Positions 1-8,308 of a stretch of DNA of 64,000 nucleotides are shown in pieces. A model generated the notes under the pieces. The model was not told where the DNA came from. It worked only from the letters and a program-made list of their open reading frames with translations, and did not search any database. Numbering within the stretch: the first letter of the stretch is position 1; each line of letters opens with the position of its first letter. A program made the translations under genes and the position numbers. This DNA comes from Firmicutes bacterium UBA5201 (GTDB lineage: Bacteria; Bacillota; Clostridia; Peptostreptococcales; Acidaminobacteraceae): positions 1 to 64,000 of the forward strand of contig DHVT01000028.1 in the NCBI GenBank assembly GCA_002412775.1. The letters are read 5' to 3'.

Positions 1-206
1 TCGTGGTTACGCAGTGAAGAAAACAAAATCACGTCACCGAAAAGTGCGTACAAACCTGCTAATAGCAATGCACCAATGACAATCGAAATCAAAATCTTGA
101 CCGCCGAATCAACCATTCCTTCACCACTATTTTCCGCAAGAATTGCTCTTCCTTTAACCATTACTTTTACCATTTCCATTTGTGCTTTGTTCATTAACTT
201 TCTCAT
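1..206 (-). CDS. Small membrane protein of ICEs (DUF6133-like), partial
   Basis: The reading frame starts at ATG 206 after a good GGAGG site and runs off the left edge of the window. It begins MRKLMNKAQMEMVKV, followed by a run of charged residues, then a hydrophobic segment (about residues 40-57, containing IVIGALLLAGLYALFGD). The pattern of a basic start, NSGEGMVDSAVK, then one membrane segment is that of the short DUF6133 proteins found beside VirB2-like genes in clostridial ICEs. The function is not known; its position suggests a role in the conjugation channel. The C-terminal end cannot be judged because the window stops there. Confidence 0.65.
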   Translation of the reverse strand, partial: MRKLMNKAQMEMVKVMVKGRAILAENSGEGMVDSAVKILISIVIGALLLAGLYALFGDVILFSSLRNH

Positions 207-264
207 TTCATTACCTCCGTAAGTTTAAATTTGTTTTTTATTTTTAATCGGGACTTTCCCATGA

Positions 265-621
265 TTAAACGTAGTAACCAATAATCAGATTAAGTGTTGC
301 AGAAGCTAGAACTGCTCCTATAACTGAAACAATTACCGTAACAATACGGTTGTTCCACTTCTTCTGATCGATTTCATCTGCTGCACTTCTTCTGATGAAG
401 AAATATATAATCAGCAAAACACCGACAATGGGAGCTAAAACCATTAGCCATGTCGTTACGTCTTGAATCAATTTTTCAGTGCCTTTGACAATTTGACTGT
501 CCTTAACCGTATCTGCCATAACTGGAACCGTTGACATCATCATCACGACCAGTGTTCCAAAGATTGTCTTTAAAGTATTCCTTGCTTTCATTTTTAGTGG
601 TTTAAGTTTCACCTTGTTCAC
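265..621 (-). CDS. VirB2/TrbC-like pilin or small conjugation membrane protein
   Basis: A 118-aa protein with a basic start, a hydrophobic signal-like segment (about residues 18-36, ending near VMADT), then two membrane segments (about 57-77 and 92-116). Small signal-bearing proteins with two membrane helices next to VirD4 are usually the VirB2/TrbC-type subunits of type IV secretion. The start overlaps the last 20 nt of the VirD4 gene, so the two are translationally coupled. The start codon is GTG, either at 621 or three codons later at 612, which has better spacing to the upstream GGCGG. The pilin assignment is an inference from size, topology and place, not from a diagnostic motif. Confidence 0.55.
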   Translation of the reverse strand: MNKVKLKPLKMKARNTLKTIFGTLVVMMMSTVPVMADTVKDSQIVKGTEKLIQDVTTWLMVLAPIVGVLLIIYFFIRRSAADEIDQKKWNNRIVTVIVSVIGAVLASATLNLIIGYYV

Positions 622-2671
622 CGCCTTTCATATTTCGCATATAAACAAAATTCGATTTTTCTTCTTGAGTGTAATACTCCCAAATATTCCATGTATCAAT
701 GGCATTAGAAGCTTTTCTTACGTTACGTTTTTCTTCTCTTTTTTCACGCACCTTTCTATTGTGTTCTTTGTCTCCAAGTCCAAAGAGGGTATTAAAAAAC
801 CACTTCGATAGATCTGGCAATTGCATCATTGCCGGGTGATTTCTCGAAGTGATTAATGTATAAGGTCTATTGATTCGTCTGATCTCGTCCACCGTTAATA
901 AGGCTCGATGGGTCAGATTAACGCTATGGGAACTTGATGGATTAGAATATTTACCATGAGATGAACTCAGAGAATAAGTGGATACGGTATAGTTCCCCAG
1001 CTTCTTTGATATTTCATCCAAAGTTCCCAAATCATCTGCCTGAAGATAAAGCCAGGTTTCACAGTTGGATTTAATAGTGCCAGCGACTTCTTTACCATAT
1101 TTCTCATCCAACTGCATAAAGCTTTGAAGGAATAAATTAAACCTTATACCCCTTCCACCACCAACCGTAAGTTTATTGGCGAAGTCAGGAATCTTCACAA
1201 AGTTGCCAAATTCCTCAAGCATGAAGTTCACTCTTCTCTTTAAGCGACCACCTCTTTCATCTGCATTTTTAACCAGTTGCATATAACATTGATTAACAAA
1301 AAGACTTGCTAAACTGTAATAGGTTGTCTTTTCATCAGGAAGCACAATAAATAGCACCTGCTTGTCCGTTCCCATTTTTCTCAAATCAAAGTCACTGGCT
1401 TCTGACATGGTATGAATGAGTGGGTTTGTAAACAGCCTTAATGTTGTCAGCGCTGAAGTATAAAATGAACCTCTCGTTTTACTTGGCGCAACTTCGCTTA
1501 TGGCAAGTAAGGCTTTTGCAGGATGATGTGCGGGCATGTTCTTCATGTATTTGATAATAGGCATTGACCCATCCACCACTTTGCACATCTCACTGATGAA
1601 GAAATAGACATTACTCATGTTCTGATATCTTCTGTCTTTACCATTACGATTGTCATAAACGACTGCCATAATAGCACTGGCAATAATGCTGGCTTCACCG
1701 TTGGTCCATATTTTTTCATTATGACTATTCTCCGGTACAAGGGCCGCTGTTAAATCCCATGTAACATCGACTGCTTTAGGAATATCATTTTCATCAATGG
1801 CATCAATGACTGGTTGTAAGAAGTTATAACGATCGCTCTTGAGGGGGTTTTTAAAGTCAATGCAAATCACTTCATAACCAAGTGCTTCAAAATAGGGATA
1901 GGTATAAGTGAAGATTTCACCTTTTGGATCACTTATAACTAAACTTTCAGCTGAAAGCCCCAGTAGTCCAACGGATTGGAGCACCACGGACCTTGTTTTT
2001 CCTGATCGTGTTGCACCAATGCAGAGACTGTGGGTATCCTCATCAATGTAAAATATCTTTTCAGTATCTCCCTCTTTATGAAAACCAACAACGATACCGC
2101 CTTGGTTTAGCTTGGGTAACGGATATTCCTGCGTATCGGTTTCTGGCAAGTCTTTTTCATTTGACTTTTCATGACTTCTTTCTGGTAACCTTTGAAGGGA
2201 TTCTCCTTGAGATAAGCTTTTTTCTTTTGGACTTTTTTCTTTTTCTTCATCCTGCTTGGTCCTTTCCATTAATATTTTTAGTTCGTTTCTTCTTAGCTTT
2301 ATAGATTTAAAGCCTTTGTTTTTTTCTTCTTCTGTAAGCCATCTGGCTGAGCCAAATTGCATCTGTCCTGCTCTAACCGGCGTTGCTATATCTGGTGTAA
2401 TCGCTTCTAAATCTGATTGATAGGGTTTCATATTTGCCAGATAGAAATAAATGGAGCATAGAAGGATAAAACCTTGTAAATAGAAAAATAGCGACAAATG
2501 TTGATCACTTGCCGCCATACTCTTAAAACACGATTTTATTGGAATAAAGATGAGTACTTTCATTTTTCCTGACAATAAAAAATGTAGGTTCGTGGAAAAA
2601 TAAATATTGATCCATAAACCTACAAGAAATATTAGCGCTGATATCATCAGCTTTAGTTGTTTATACTTCAT
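602..2671 (-). CDS. VirD4/TraG-type conjugative coupling protein
   Basis: A 689-aa type IV secretion coupling ATPase that would bring the relaxase-DNA complex to the mating channel at the inner membrane. Two membrane segments lie in the first 80 residues, a charged linker follows (about 135-190), and the P-loop GATRSGKT is at 219-226. The Walker B stretch NFMLEEFGNF is near 482-491. Later come the conserved FLQSFMQLDEKYG and a C-terminal sensor region. The length is normal for TraG/VirD4 proteins of Gram-positive ICEs. It is followed with an overlap by the VirB2-like gene. The start at 2671 has a GAGGTG ribosome site. Confidence 0.93.
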   Translation of the reverse strand: MKYKQLKLMISALIFLVGLWINIYFSTNLHFLLSGKMKVLIFIPIKSCFKSMAASDQHLSLFFYLQGFILLCSIYFYLANMKPYQSDLEAITPDIATPVRAGQMQFGSARWLTEEEKNKGFKSIKLRRNELKILMERTKQDEEKEKSPKEKSLSQGESLQRLPERSHEKSNEKDLPETDTQEYPLPKLNQGGIVVGFHKEGDTEKIFYIDEDTHSLCIGATRSGKTRSVVLQSVGLLGLSAESLVISDPKGEIFTYTYPYFEALGYEVICIDFKNPLKSDRYNFLQPVIDAIDENDIPKAVDVTWDLTAALVPENSHNEKIWTNGEASIIASAIMAVVYDNRNGKDRRYQNMSNVYFFISEMCKVVDGSMPIIKYMKNMPAHHPAKALLAISEVAPSKTRGSFYTSALTTLRLFTNPLIHTMSEASDFDLRKMGTDKQVLFIVLPDEKTTYYSLASLFVNQCYMQLVKNADERGGRLKRRVNFMLEEFGNFVKIPDFANKLTVGGGRGIRFNLFLQSFMQLDEKYGKEVAGTIKSNCETWLYLQADDLGTLDEISKKLGNYTVSTYSLSSSHGKYSNPSSSHSVNLTHRALLTVDEIRRINRPYTLITSRNHPAMMQLPDLSKWFFNTLFGLGDKEHNRKVREKREEKRNVRKASNAIDTWNIWEYYTQEEKSNFVYMRNMKGGEQGET

Positions 2672-2684
2672 CTTTTACTTCACC

Positions 2685-3134
2685 TCACAGTTCTATCCCA
2701 TCATCAGCAACCATTTCAAGATCCTCAAGTTTCTCATGGCGTAGAATCTCTGGCACAAGCAATTCAATTTTTTCAAGAATGCACCCGATAGCTTTTTCAT
2801 CCTTATAATTCAAGTTACCATTAAGCCCCACATAGTTCACTAGGCTTGAATGGATTAATTTTAAATCCGTTTCTCCAAACATGCGATTGGCATTAATAAG
2901 TCCTGCTCGTTTAGCAAAATCCTCTTTTGCACCCTCAAGACCTGTAAAATAATGCCCTAATGTAACGGAGTTACCATCATAGGTATATGACCAAGTCACA
3001 AATTCAAAGCCTGCCTGCATTTTACCCATAGCTAGAACGTGTCCATCATGTTCTAAGATTTTACGATAGCCCTCTCTTAATCCATCTGCCTGTAATGGTT
3101 TAAGTTGATTGTAGAGTTCCATTAATTTTGTCAT
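2685..3134 (-). CDS. ICE protein of unknown function
   Basis: A 149-aa soluble protein with no membrane segment and no motif I recognise. It is acidic at the C terminus (EDLEMVADDGIEL). It sits between relaxase and coupling protein genes, 13 nt before the VirD4 start, and has a reasonable AAAGGTGG ribosome site, so it is probably co-transcribed with the transfer genes. A role in relaxosome processing or as an accessory to transfer is possible from place alone; nothing in the sequence proves it. Confidence 0.7.
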   Translation of the reverse strand: MTKLMELYNQLKPLQADGLREGYRKILEHDGHVLAMGKMQAGFEFVTWSYTYDGNSVTLGHYFTGLEGAKEDFAKRAGLINANRMFGETDLKLIHSSLVNYVGLNGNLNYKDEKAIGCILEKIELLVPEILRHEKLEDLEMVADDGIEL

Positions 3135-3153
3135 TTAATCGTCCACCTTTCTT

Positions 3154-4110
3154 TTACATACTATTTTCACTTTCTTTGTCCCAGTTAAGCCCTTTGCCCT
3201 TCTTTGATTCTTCGATTTTTTCTTTGAGTGCTTCTCCTTCCAGTATTGATAATGGATAGTTTTTTCCGGTATCTAATGGATCATCAGTTTTAACAAGTTG
3301 AACTGCTGATAAAAGCATTTCCATTTTACTTTGAGAAAGTTTAGCATCCATCCTTTGACTGTTTAATTCAAAAGCTTTTAACAGTGCTTCCTTGGTAAAA
3401 TGCTCTGGAGGATAGAGTTTTCTGTTTCTGCATTTTTTGCCCTCCCCATTTGTAAAAGTAATATATTTTCTAGTATCACTCCAATCCACTTGATAGCCTA
3501 ATGCCTTCATATTGGATATGAATTCCTCTTTACTTCTAGCAATCCATTTCACTTTTTTCACTGCTAAAAAGAGTTCATATTTCCAACTATGACCTTTTTC
3601 TTTAGAACGGTATTCACCCCGATTCACATGACTGCCTGATTTGCCCTGGGTAATAATCAATCCGTATTTTTTGCAAATTTCATCAGAATAATCTTTCATC
3701 ATTTGGAGCTGCTCCGCACTTTGTTTCCACTTTATGCCTGTTTTCTTATTGACAGTGTTTACAACAAAATGGGTGTGAAGATGATCTCTGTCTGTATGGA
3801 CTGCATAAGCAACTTGAAAACCTTTAAAGGTTTCCATTTGAACCAGCTCATCCGCAATTTGTTTGACGATTTCCGGTGTCACCTTATCATAAGGAGCAAA
3901 GCTCTGAGTGAAATGAATGTATTGTCTACCCTTTAATTTACTATATTCCGACTTCGTCATGAAAAACTCGTTATAAGCCGTATTTACTTCACAATTGTGA
4001 CCACCTTTAAGATTTTCTTCTGTTTTCGCCGGATTTGTAATATATTTTAGAACTCTGTTAAGCGCTGATAGGGTATTGTTTTTCCCGTTAATAAATTCAA
4101 TAACAGCCAT
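3154..4110 (-). CDS. MOBP-type relaxase (MobA/VirD2 family)
   Basis: A 318-aa relaxase, the enzyme that nicks oriT and pilots the strand into the recipient. The N terminus carries a probable catalytic tyrosine (Y23 in LKYITNP), then HFTQSF at 66-71, and the three-histidine metal motif HTDRDHLHTH at 105-114 followed by FVVNTVN. This order is that of Pfam relaxase PF03432. The C-terminal part is short and lacks a primase or helicase domain, as is usual when a separate primase is encoded, here at 6072-7034. A MobC partner lies two genes upstream (4479-4787), giving a standard mobC/relaxase module. Confidence 0.92.
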   Translation of the reverse strand: MAVIEFINGKNNTLSALNRVLKYITNPAKTEENLKGGHNCEVNTAYNEFFMTKSEYSKLKGRQYIHFTQSFAPYDKVTPEIVKQIADELVQMETFKGFQVAYAVHTDRDHLHTHFVVNTVNKKTGIKWKQSAEQLQMMKDYSDEICKKYGLIITQGKSGSHVNRGEYRSKEKGHSWKYELFLAVKKVKWIARSKEEFISNMKALGYQVDWSDTRKYITFTNGEGKKCRNRKLYPPEHFTKEALLKAFELNSQRMDAKLSQSKMEMLLSAVQLVKTDDPLDTGKNYPLSILEGEALKEKIEESKKGKGLNWDKESENSM

Positions 4111-4115
4111 AAGCG

Positions 4116-4472
4116 CTACATCTCATCTAGCTCAGTATCTATTTCATTGGCTAAATCCTTTAAATCCTCAATCATCTTCTTACTGAATTCAGATTTAACA
4201 CCTACTGAATCGTATAGATTGGATATTGCTTTAATCATCTTTTGAGGATTCTCCTCAAAAAGTTTTGATTGCCTAATGTCTTGCGATATTAGAAAGTCTT
4301 GTCCTTCAGCATATTGTCCCTTAATAACACAATCAACTGCATAAGAACCTTCAGTAATGCCTATGGTGGTATACTTTCCGTCTGTCGGTAATTGATTAAA
4401 GTAATCAGCAGCTTCCTTAAGATCATCCATCCATTTGCAGCCATGTCCAAACCGATAAATATGATAATTCAT
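4116..4472 (-). CDS. ICE protein of unknown function
   Basis: A 118-aa protein starting MNYHIYRFGHGCKWMDDL, with a mixed N-terminal half and a helical, charged C-terminal half (KKMIEDLKDLANEIDTELDEM). No motif that I can name. It lies between mobC (6 nt upstream) and the relaxase (5 nt downstream), so it is almost certainly in the mobilisation operon. The ribosome site AGAGGTG is provided by the 3' end of mobC. It may be a relaxosome accessory protein, but that is only an inference from position. Confidence 0.7.
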   Translation of the reverse strand: MNYHIYRFGHGCKWMDDLKEAADYFNQLPTDGKYTTIGITEGSYAVDCVIKGQYAEGQDFLISQDIRQSKLFEENPQKMIKAISNLYDSVGVKSEFSKKMIEDLKDLANEIDTELDEM

Positions 4473-4478
4473 TTGTCA

Positions 4479-4787
4479 TCACCTCTTTCCTTTCACTAAT
4501 TTGCATAACTCATCCCATAAACCAGTGAACGCTTCTCTTGTCTTCGTTAGATTGACTTCTTTGATTTTTCCTTGATGGGCTAATACGGTTAACTGGTTTA
4601 AGTTGTTGCCGATTTTGGATAATTGATGATTCATTTCTTTAATGTCATCAAAAAAAATAATCTCCTTGTCCAGTGCAGACAGGGAGACATATTTACTGAT
4701 TGAATGATTTGATTTTTCAGCTTTCTTTTTTATTTTATTGTATTCGGCTTCTGTTACTCGGAAACCGATGAATTTGGTTTTGTTAAT
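4479..4787 (-). CDS. mobC: MobC-family relaxosome protein, probable ATT start
   Basis: About 102 aa. The frame reads (start)NKTKFIGFRVTEAEY, then a helical middle with ISKYVSLSALDKE, then MNHQLSKIGNNLNQLTVLAH near residues 55-74. This is the MobC pattern: a ribbon-helix-helix-like start followed by the conserved (I)GNNLNQ(L) motif of plasmid and ICE relaxosome proteins that help the relaxase melt oriT. There is no ATG, GTG or TTG at the right place. The frame is open upstream, but an ATT codon at 4787 lies 6-8 nt after a GGGAAGGTGAT ribosome site, so ATT is the likely start. It ends 6 nt before the next gene. Easily missed because of its start. Confidence 0.85.
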   Translation of the reverse strand: MNKTKFIGFRVTEAEYNKIKKKAEKSNHSISKYVSLSALDKEIIFFDDIKEMNHQLSKIGNNLNQLTVLAHQGKIKEVNLTKTREAFTGLWDELCKLVKGKR

Positions 4788-4827
4788 AGTATCACCTTCC
4801 CATTCAGTACTGACATTACATCTGTAA

Positions 4828-5466
4828 TCAATCTTTAAAAATAATTCCTACTAATTTCTTGCCAAGATTTGTGGTTCTATATCCTATTTGATTCTCATCA
4901 TCTACTTCATTTTTACCACCCCAAGTACCACCATCATAAGTATATCTAACTGCTAATCCTGCATTAGAAAGACTCATTCCAGCAAAGCCTGTTAATTCAT
5001 TTATTTCAATGTTATCTTTTAAATAATATAAATCATTAATATACGTCGAATCTACAACATTGCATAATCTATAGAAAAGATTTGTATCAATTTCACCTCT
5101 AGCTAATGCATTAAAAAGTCGTCCTATTAGTATAGGTTTTTCAATAGAATCTAATTTTTCAATTATCATTAATATATGTTCACCTAAGTATTCATCATCC
5201 ACCTTAATTTTTTCTAAGAAAATTCTTCTATCATCAACTGATATTGATGAAATCTCATTTAAAAATCTAGTCAATTTTTTAATGAAAAAATATTCTTTCA
5301 AATCAAAGGCAACTTTTTTACCAATATAAAGATATTTTATTATTGGAATTTGCCTAATAACCTCATTATCCATAATTGAATCTAGACCAGTTTCTGCAAT
5401 ATCAATAACTACCTCTTGTGTGTCGTTTTTTAAAGTATCTAAAAATTTATCATTCAATACGTTCAT
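4828..5466 (-). CDS. Unknown cargo protein, possible host-interaction or defence gene
   Basis: A 212-aa protein with a good GGAGGTACAAA ribosome site. The first third has IPIIKYLYIGKKVAFDLKE (about 41-59), an amphipathic or membrane-binding stretch, followed by FFIKKLTRFLNEIS and a long helical region with many acidic residues. The C-terminal third ends TNLGKKLVGIIF. I recall an uncharacterised family of mobile-element proteins with a similar layout, but cannot name it. The gene is noticeably AT-rich and separates the mobilisation genes from the replication/maintenance genes, which looks like inserted cargo. Function unknown; defence or exclusion is only a guess. Confidence 0.6.
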   Translation of the reverse strand: MNVLNDKFLDTLKNDTQEVVIDIAETGLDSIMDNEVIRQIPIIKYLYIGKKVAFDLKEYFFIKKLTRFLNEISSISVDDRRIFLEKIKVDDEYLGEHILMIIEKLDSIEKPILIGRLFNALARGEIDTNLFYRLCNVVDSTYINDLYYLKDNIEINELTGFAGMSLSNAGLAVRYTYDGGTWGGKNEVDDENQIGYRTTNLGKKLVGIIFKD

Positions 5467-5510
5467 TTTGTACCTCCATAATTAGTTGAACTTACTGTAA
5501 CAAGTATATC

Positions 5511-5612
5511 ATTGAGCTCAATATACATAAAGAGGGTTTGGGATACATCCCAACATTCAAGCACACTTTGTTAAACAAAGTGGAAGCTTGCCCTCATGAA
5601 AGCAGAGCTTTC
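5511..5612. other. Candidate oriT: cluster of inverted repeats
   Basis: A gene-free stretch of about 180 nt between the 212-aa cargo gene and the DUF6075 gene contains four inverted repeats close together. They are ATTGAGCTCAAT (5511-5522), TTGGGAT-AC-ATCCCAA (5538-5553), CACTTTGTT-A-AACAAAGTG (5564-5582) and GAAAGC-AGA-GCTTTC (5598-5612). Between the last two lies GCTTGCCCTC, which resembles the nick core of some relaxase target sites. Clustered inverted repeats upstream of mobC and the relaxase are what an origin of transfer looks like. This is inferred; no known nic sequence was matched with certainty. Confidence 0.45.
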
Positions 5613-5644
5613 CTATTCGGTCTTTGGGCTATTGAAAATAAAAG

Positions 5645-6058
5645 TCAGATAAACTCAATCTCCATCTCTTCATCCAATTCCCCAGAAATTTGCTTTTCAA
5701 TATCCCCATTAAATCGCATATCGATTCCACCTTTTGCGACTAGATAATTCTTTCGATCCAGATTATAAAATAAATCTCTTGGCGTTGTGTACTCATCTTC
5801 ATAACCATTAAAAAGATTGAAGGCAAGTCTTACTAAGGCCTTACTACTAGAACACAAATCCACTTCTCCTTTTGTTAGAATTTCCGGATTAATTTCATGA
5901 TTCTTAAAGTTATAGATATGTCGAAACTTTGTAAATAAATCTTCGTTCCCTCCAATGATATAAAAAAGCGACATCCTCTCTACATCACTTGGATGGGTTC
6001 GGTCTTTTAAAATCATATTTTGAAAATTATACGCATGATCTTCATTTAAAAAATACAT
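5645..6058 (-). CDS. DUF6075-like ICE protein
   Basis: A 137-aa protein starting MYFLNEDHAYNFQNMI. I place the start at 6058 because the AAAGGAGG ribosome site lies just upstream; a longer frame to 6112 would overlap the primase gene. The motif HPSDVERMSLFYIIGGN (about 24-40) and the later LVRLAFNLFNGY fit the DUF6075 proteins found beside Toprim primases in clostridial ICEs. It has no known function. The gene follows the primase by 13 nt and is probably in the same transcript. Confidence 0.72.
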   Translation of the reverse strand: MYFLNEDHAYNFQNMILKDRTHPSDVERMSLFYIIGGNEDLFTKFRHIYNFKNHEINPEILTKGEVDLCSSSKALVRLAFNLFNGYEDEYTTPRDLFYNLDRKNYLVAKGGIDMRFNGDIEKQISGELDEEMEIEFI

Positions 6059-6071
6059 TTGCTGCCTCCTT

Positions 6072-7034
6072 TCAAAGCTCCATTTCTTCTTCAATATCCC
6101 TTTCTGTTTCATAACTTACTTCTGGCTCTTTTGCTCGACTTTCCTGTAGATTGCTTTTTATGGTTAGTAGATCCTCATTAAAATCCTTACCTATTGGACT
6201 ATGCCTTAAAAGCTTATAGTTCTCATGATATTTCTCATTAAACTGCTGGCAAGCAAAATGCCCTGCTTCGTCATTGTCGAGGCAGAGCATAATTCTATTA
6301 ATCTCTGGATGCAGCTTTAAGTAATATTCTAATGCTCGATCGGCTACACCTCCAAGTGAAATCATATGATGTTCAAAAGAATCAATCCCATGATACTGGA
6401 GCAAAGTTAAATAGCTCATTAGATCAATAGGGGATTCAAAGACACATACTGTTGTACTGCATCCCTCATAAGAAAAGGAGAATGCCTTATCAGAGTTTTT
6501 TACATCTCCCCGATAGGAATTCCCCCTCGTATTGGTACTGCGTACACTGGCGTACTTGGCTTCATGCTTTTCATCATAGCCTACAAAGACACAACTCCTA
6601 TGAGTATTTTCAAATAACTTATCTTGACTGATAAAATCGTAAACAACTTCTTTATCAATACCTCTTGATTGTATGAGATAGGCAATGACATGTTTATAGG
6701 TATCATTCTTATCCGGCAATACAAATGGTCCTTTTTCGTCATCAATCGGTTTAGGTCTTGGTGTAAAATTACTTTTTTCTGTACCAAGAAGTGTATAAAC
6801 TGCATCTACCCAGTTCTTGCCTTCCATTTCCATAACAAATTGAATAGGACCACCGCCTGCATCTTTAGAAAACCAATTCCATTTAGCACCAGTTGCATCG
6901 ATGTAAAGACCTCCGTAATCTTTGACTTTATAAGAATTACCCACCTTCTTAAGATTAAGTCCTATTTGTTCAGCATATGCAATGAGATTGATGCTGTTCG
7001 CTTCATTAATTTCAGCTTCTGTAAATTGCTTCAA
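6072..7034 (-). CDS. DUF3991/Toprim primase-like protein
   Basis: A 320-aa protein with an N-terminal DUF3991-like part (residues 1-100, including GGGPIQFVMEMEG near 60-72) and a Toprim domain whose acidic residues are seen at E200 in VFESPIDLMSY and D253/D255 in LCLDNDEAG. Proteins of this type are DNA primases or primer-making enzymes used for replicating the transferred strand of ICEs and plasmids. The N terminus lacks a full CHC2 zinc finger. The start is TTG at 7034, placed by GAGGGGTG, and overlaps the end region of the 85-aa gene upstream by close packing. Confidence 0.87.
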   Translation of the reverse strand: MKQFTEAEINEANSINLIAYAEQIGLNLKKVGNSYKVKDYGGLYIDATGAKWNWFSKDAGGGPIQFVMEMEGKNWVDAVYTLLGTEKSNFTPRPKPIDDEKGPFVLPDKNDTYKHVIAYLIQSRGIDKEVVYDFISQDKLFENTHRSCVFVGYDEKHEAKYASVRSTNTRGNSYRGDVKNSDKAFSFSYEGCSTTVCVFESPIDLMSYLTLLQYHGIDSFEHHMISLGGVADRALEYYLKLHPEINRIMLCLDNDEAGHFACQQFNEKYHENYKLLRHSPIGKDFNEDLLTIKSNLQESRAKEPEVSYETERDIEEEMEL

Positions 7035-7037
7035 AGC

Positions 7038-7295
7038 TTAACACCCCTCATCCATATCACCAAAATTTATTGTCTCGATATCTCCGTCAAAGGTTTGAAT
7101 CACTCGTTTAAATACACCAATCTTCTCGTGTTCTTCTGTGGCAAGTTCAAGTTGATTATGGTGTAGTAAAAAAGCTTTAATGCCCTTCTCCATAATATAG
7201 CTTTTAATCTTTTCCTTTGCCTCACCTTTTGTGCCAAGAATCCACGTAATATTTTCAGCGTTATTTTCTCGAATTTGTTCTGTTCTATTATTCAT
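7038..7295 (-). CDS. Small ICE protein of unknown function
   Basis: An 85-aa protein starting MNNRTEQIRENNAENIT. ATG at 7295 is preceded by a strong AGGAGGGAT site. The TTG one codon earlier is less likely. No motif recognised; the middle (GIKAFLLHHNQLELATEEHEK) suggests a small alpha/beta fold. It is packed between radC-like and primase genes with gaps of 3-12 nt, so it belongs to the same operon. Similar small proteins of unknown role are common here in this ICE group. Confidence 0.65.
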   Translation of the reverse strand: MNNRTEQIRENNAENITWILGTKGEAKEKIKSYIMEKGIKAFLLHHNQLELATEEHEKIGVFKRVIQTFDGDIETINFGDMDEGC

Positions 7296-7307
7296 CAAAT
7301 ATCCCTC

Positions 7308-8015
7308 CTACAATTCCATCTCTTCATCCACTGAAATATATTCAACCTGCTCTTCTTCAGCTACTGATAATTTGATAGGTTCGTAATTTGCAACATCCAT
7401 TTTATTACTTGGCAATACATCATTTTCAGCCATAGAGCTGAAGCTATATCCACCTACAATAATGTGATCAATTACATTGATATCTAACGGCTTAAAGATA
7501 TCAACGATACGTTGTGTTAAAGCTACATCTTCTTTAGAAGCCCTTAAGCTACCACCGGGATGATTATGGGAAAGAATGATGCTACTACAATCATTTGCAA
7601 GTGCCATTTTAAGAATATCTCTTGGGTATACAACTGCCATATTAGTAGTGCCTTGCGACACAGTTCTAAGCTCAATTATGCTATTGCTGTTATCTAAAAA
7701 GGCAACCAAGAACCTTTCCTTATCTTTAACACCACCAAGTAGTGATGCAAAGTATTTCCCTGAATCACTAGGTGATTTAAAAGTAATTTTCTCATTTTCT
7801 TGATCCAGCTTGAGCACATTGTAAGAGGCGATGAATTCATTTAGCTTATTGATTTTTTCAAGCTGTCTGTCATTAGGATCAACAACACCTGGATGTTCTA
7901 AGATATTAAATGGATTATTTTCCTTTGCATAACTTTTTAATTTACTCATTGGAATACCAGTCAGTTTATTTAAGCTTTGAAAGAAGCTATCTGAGTATTT
8001 TGTTTTAGTTGCCAT
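7308..8015 (-). CDS. RadC-like JAB/MPN domain protein
   Basis: A 235-aa protein with the JAMM metal motif H150-N-H152-x10-D163 in SHNHPGGSLRASKED, followed by DHIIVGGYSF near 182-191. RadC-like JAB proteins are frequent on ICEs and plasmids, where some are thought to act in DNA processing; the enzymatic activity remains unsettled for the family. The first 60 residues are an ICE-specific extension. The C terminus is acidic and ends VSVDEEMEL, a tail shared in style with the primase and helicase proteins here, which end EEEMEL and DDEEMTV. Confidence 0.87.
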   Translation of the reverse strand: MATKTKYSDSFFQSLNKLTGIPMSKLKSYAKENNPFNILEHPGVVDPNDRQLEKINKLNEFIASYNVLKLDQENEKITFKSPSDSGKYFASLLGGVKDKERFLVAFLDNSNSIIELRTVSQGTTNMAVVYPRDILKMALANDCSSIILSHNHPGGSLRASKEDVALTQRIVDIFKPLDINVIDHIIVGGYSFSSMAENDVLPSNKMDVANYEPIKLSVAEEEQVEYISVDEEMEL

Positions 8016-8016
8016 A

Positions 8017-8265
8017 TCACTGTCCCCCTTCCAATGTTTCTAACGATTTTGCCTTAGCTTCAATCACTTCTCTAAGTGCTTTAATTCTGTCTTTTTCAAC
8101 TTCTTCAACATCCAAAGCGTCAATGCTTGTAAAGAATACCTGAATGCCTAATTTTTCTACTGCTTTTGTCACTTTCTTTTCTGAGCTTTCCGAGAGCTCC
8201 AATACCTCACACATCAGCTCAATGACATTTTCTTTTTTAACATTTTGAATCATTTGTCTAGTCAT
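8017..8265 (-). CDS. Small ICE protein of unknown function
   Basis: An 82-aa protein starting MTRQMIQNVKKENVIELMCE. I chose ATG 8265 because GGAAGGAG lies nine nt upstream. It is largely helical and charged, with no membrane segment and no motif I can name. It lies one nt before the radC-like gene and 43 nt after the helicase gene stop, so it is transcribed with both. Confidence 0.62.
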   Translation of the reverse strand: MTRQMIQNVKKENVIELMCEVLELSESSEKKVTKAVEKLGIQVFFTSIDALDVEEVEKDRIKALREVIEAKAKSLETLEGGQ

Positions 8266-8308
8266 TAAATTCAACTCCTTCCATTTAAAAAGCAGGGGTT
8301 GGCCCCTG

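Noticed and set aside
6669..7166. 165-aa plus-strand frame opposite the primase
   Set aside because: It is the antisense of the Toprim primase gene, with no start signal or known motif.
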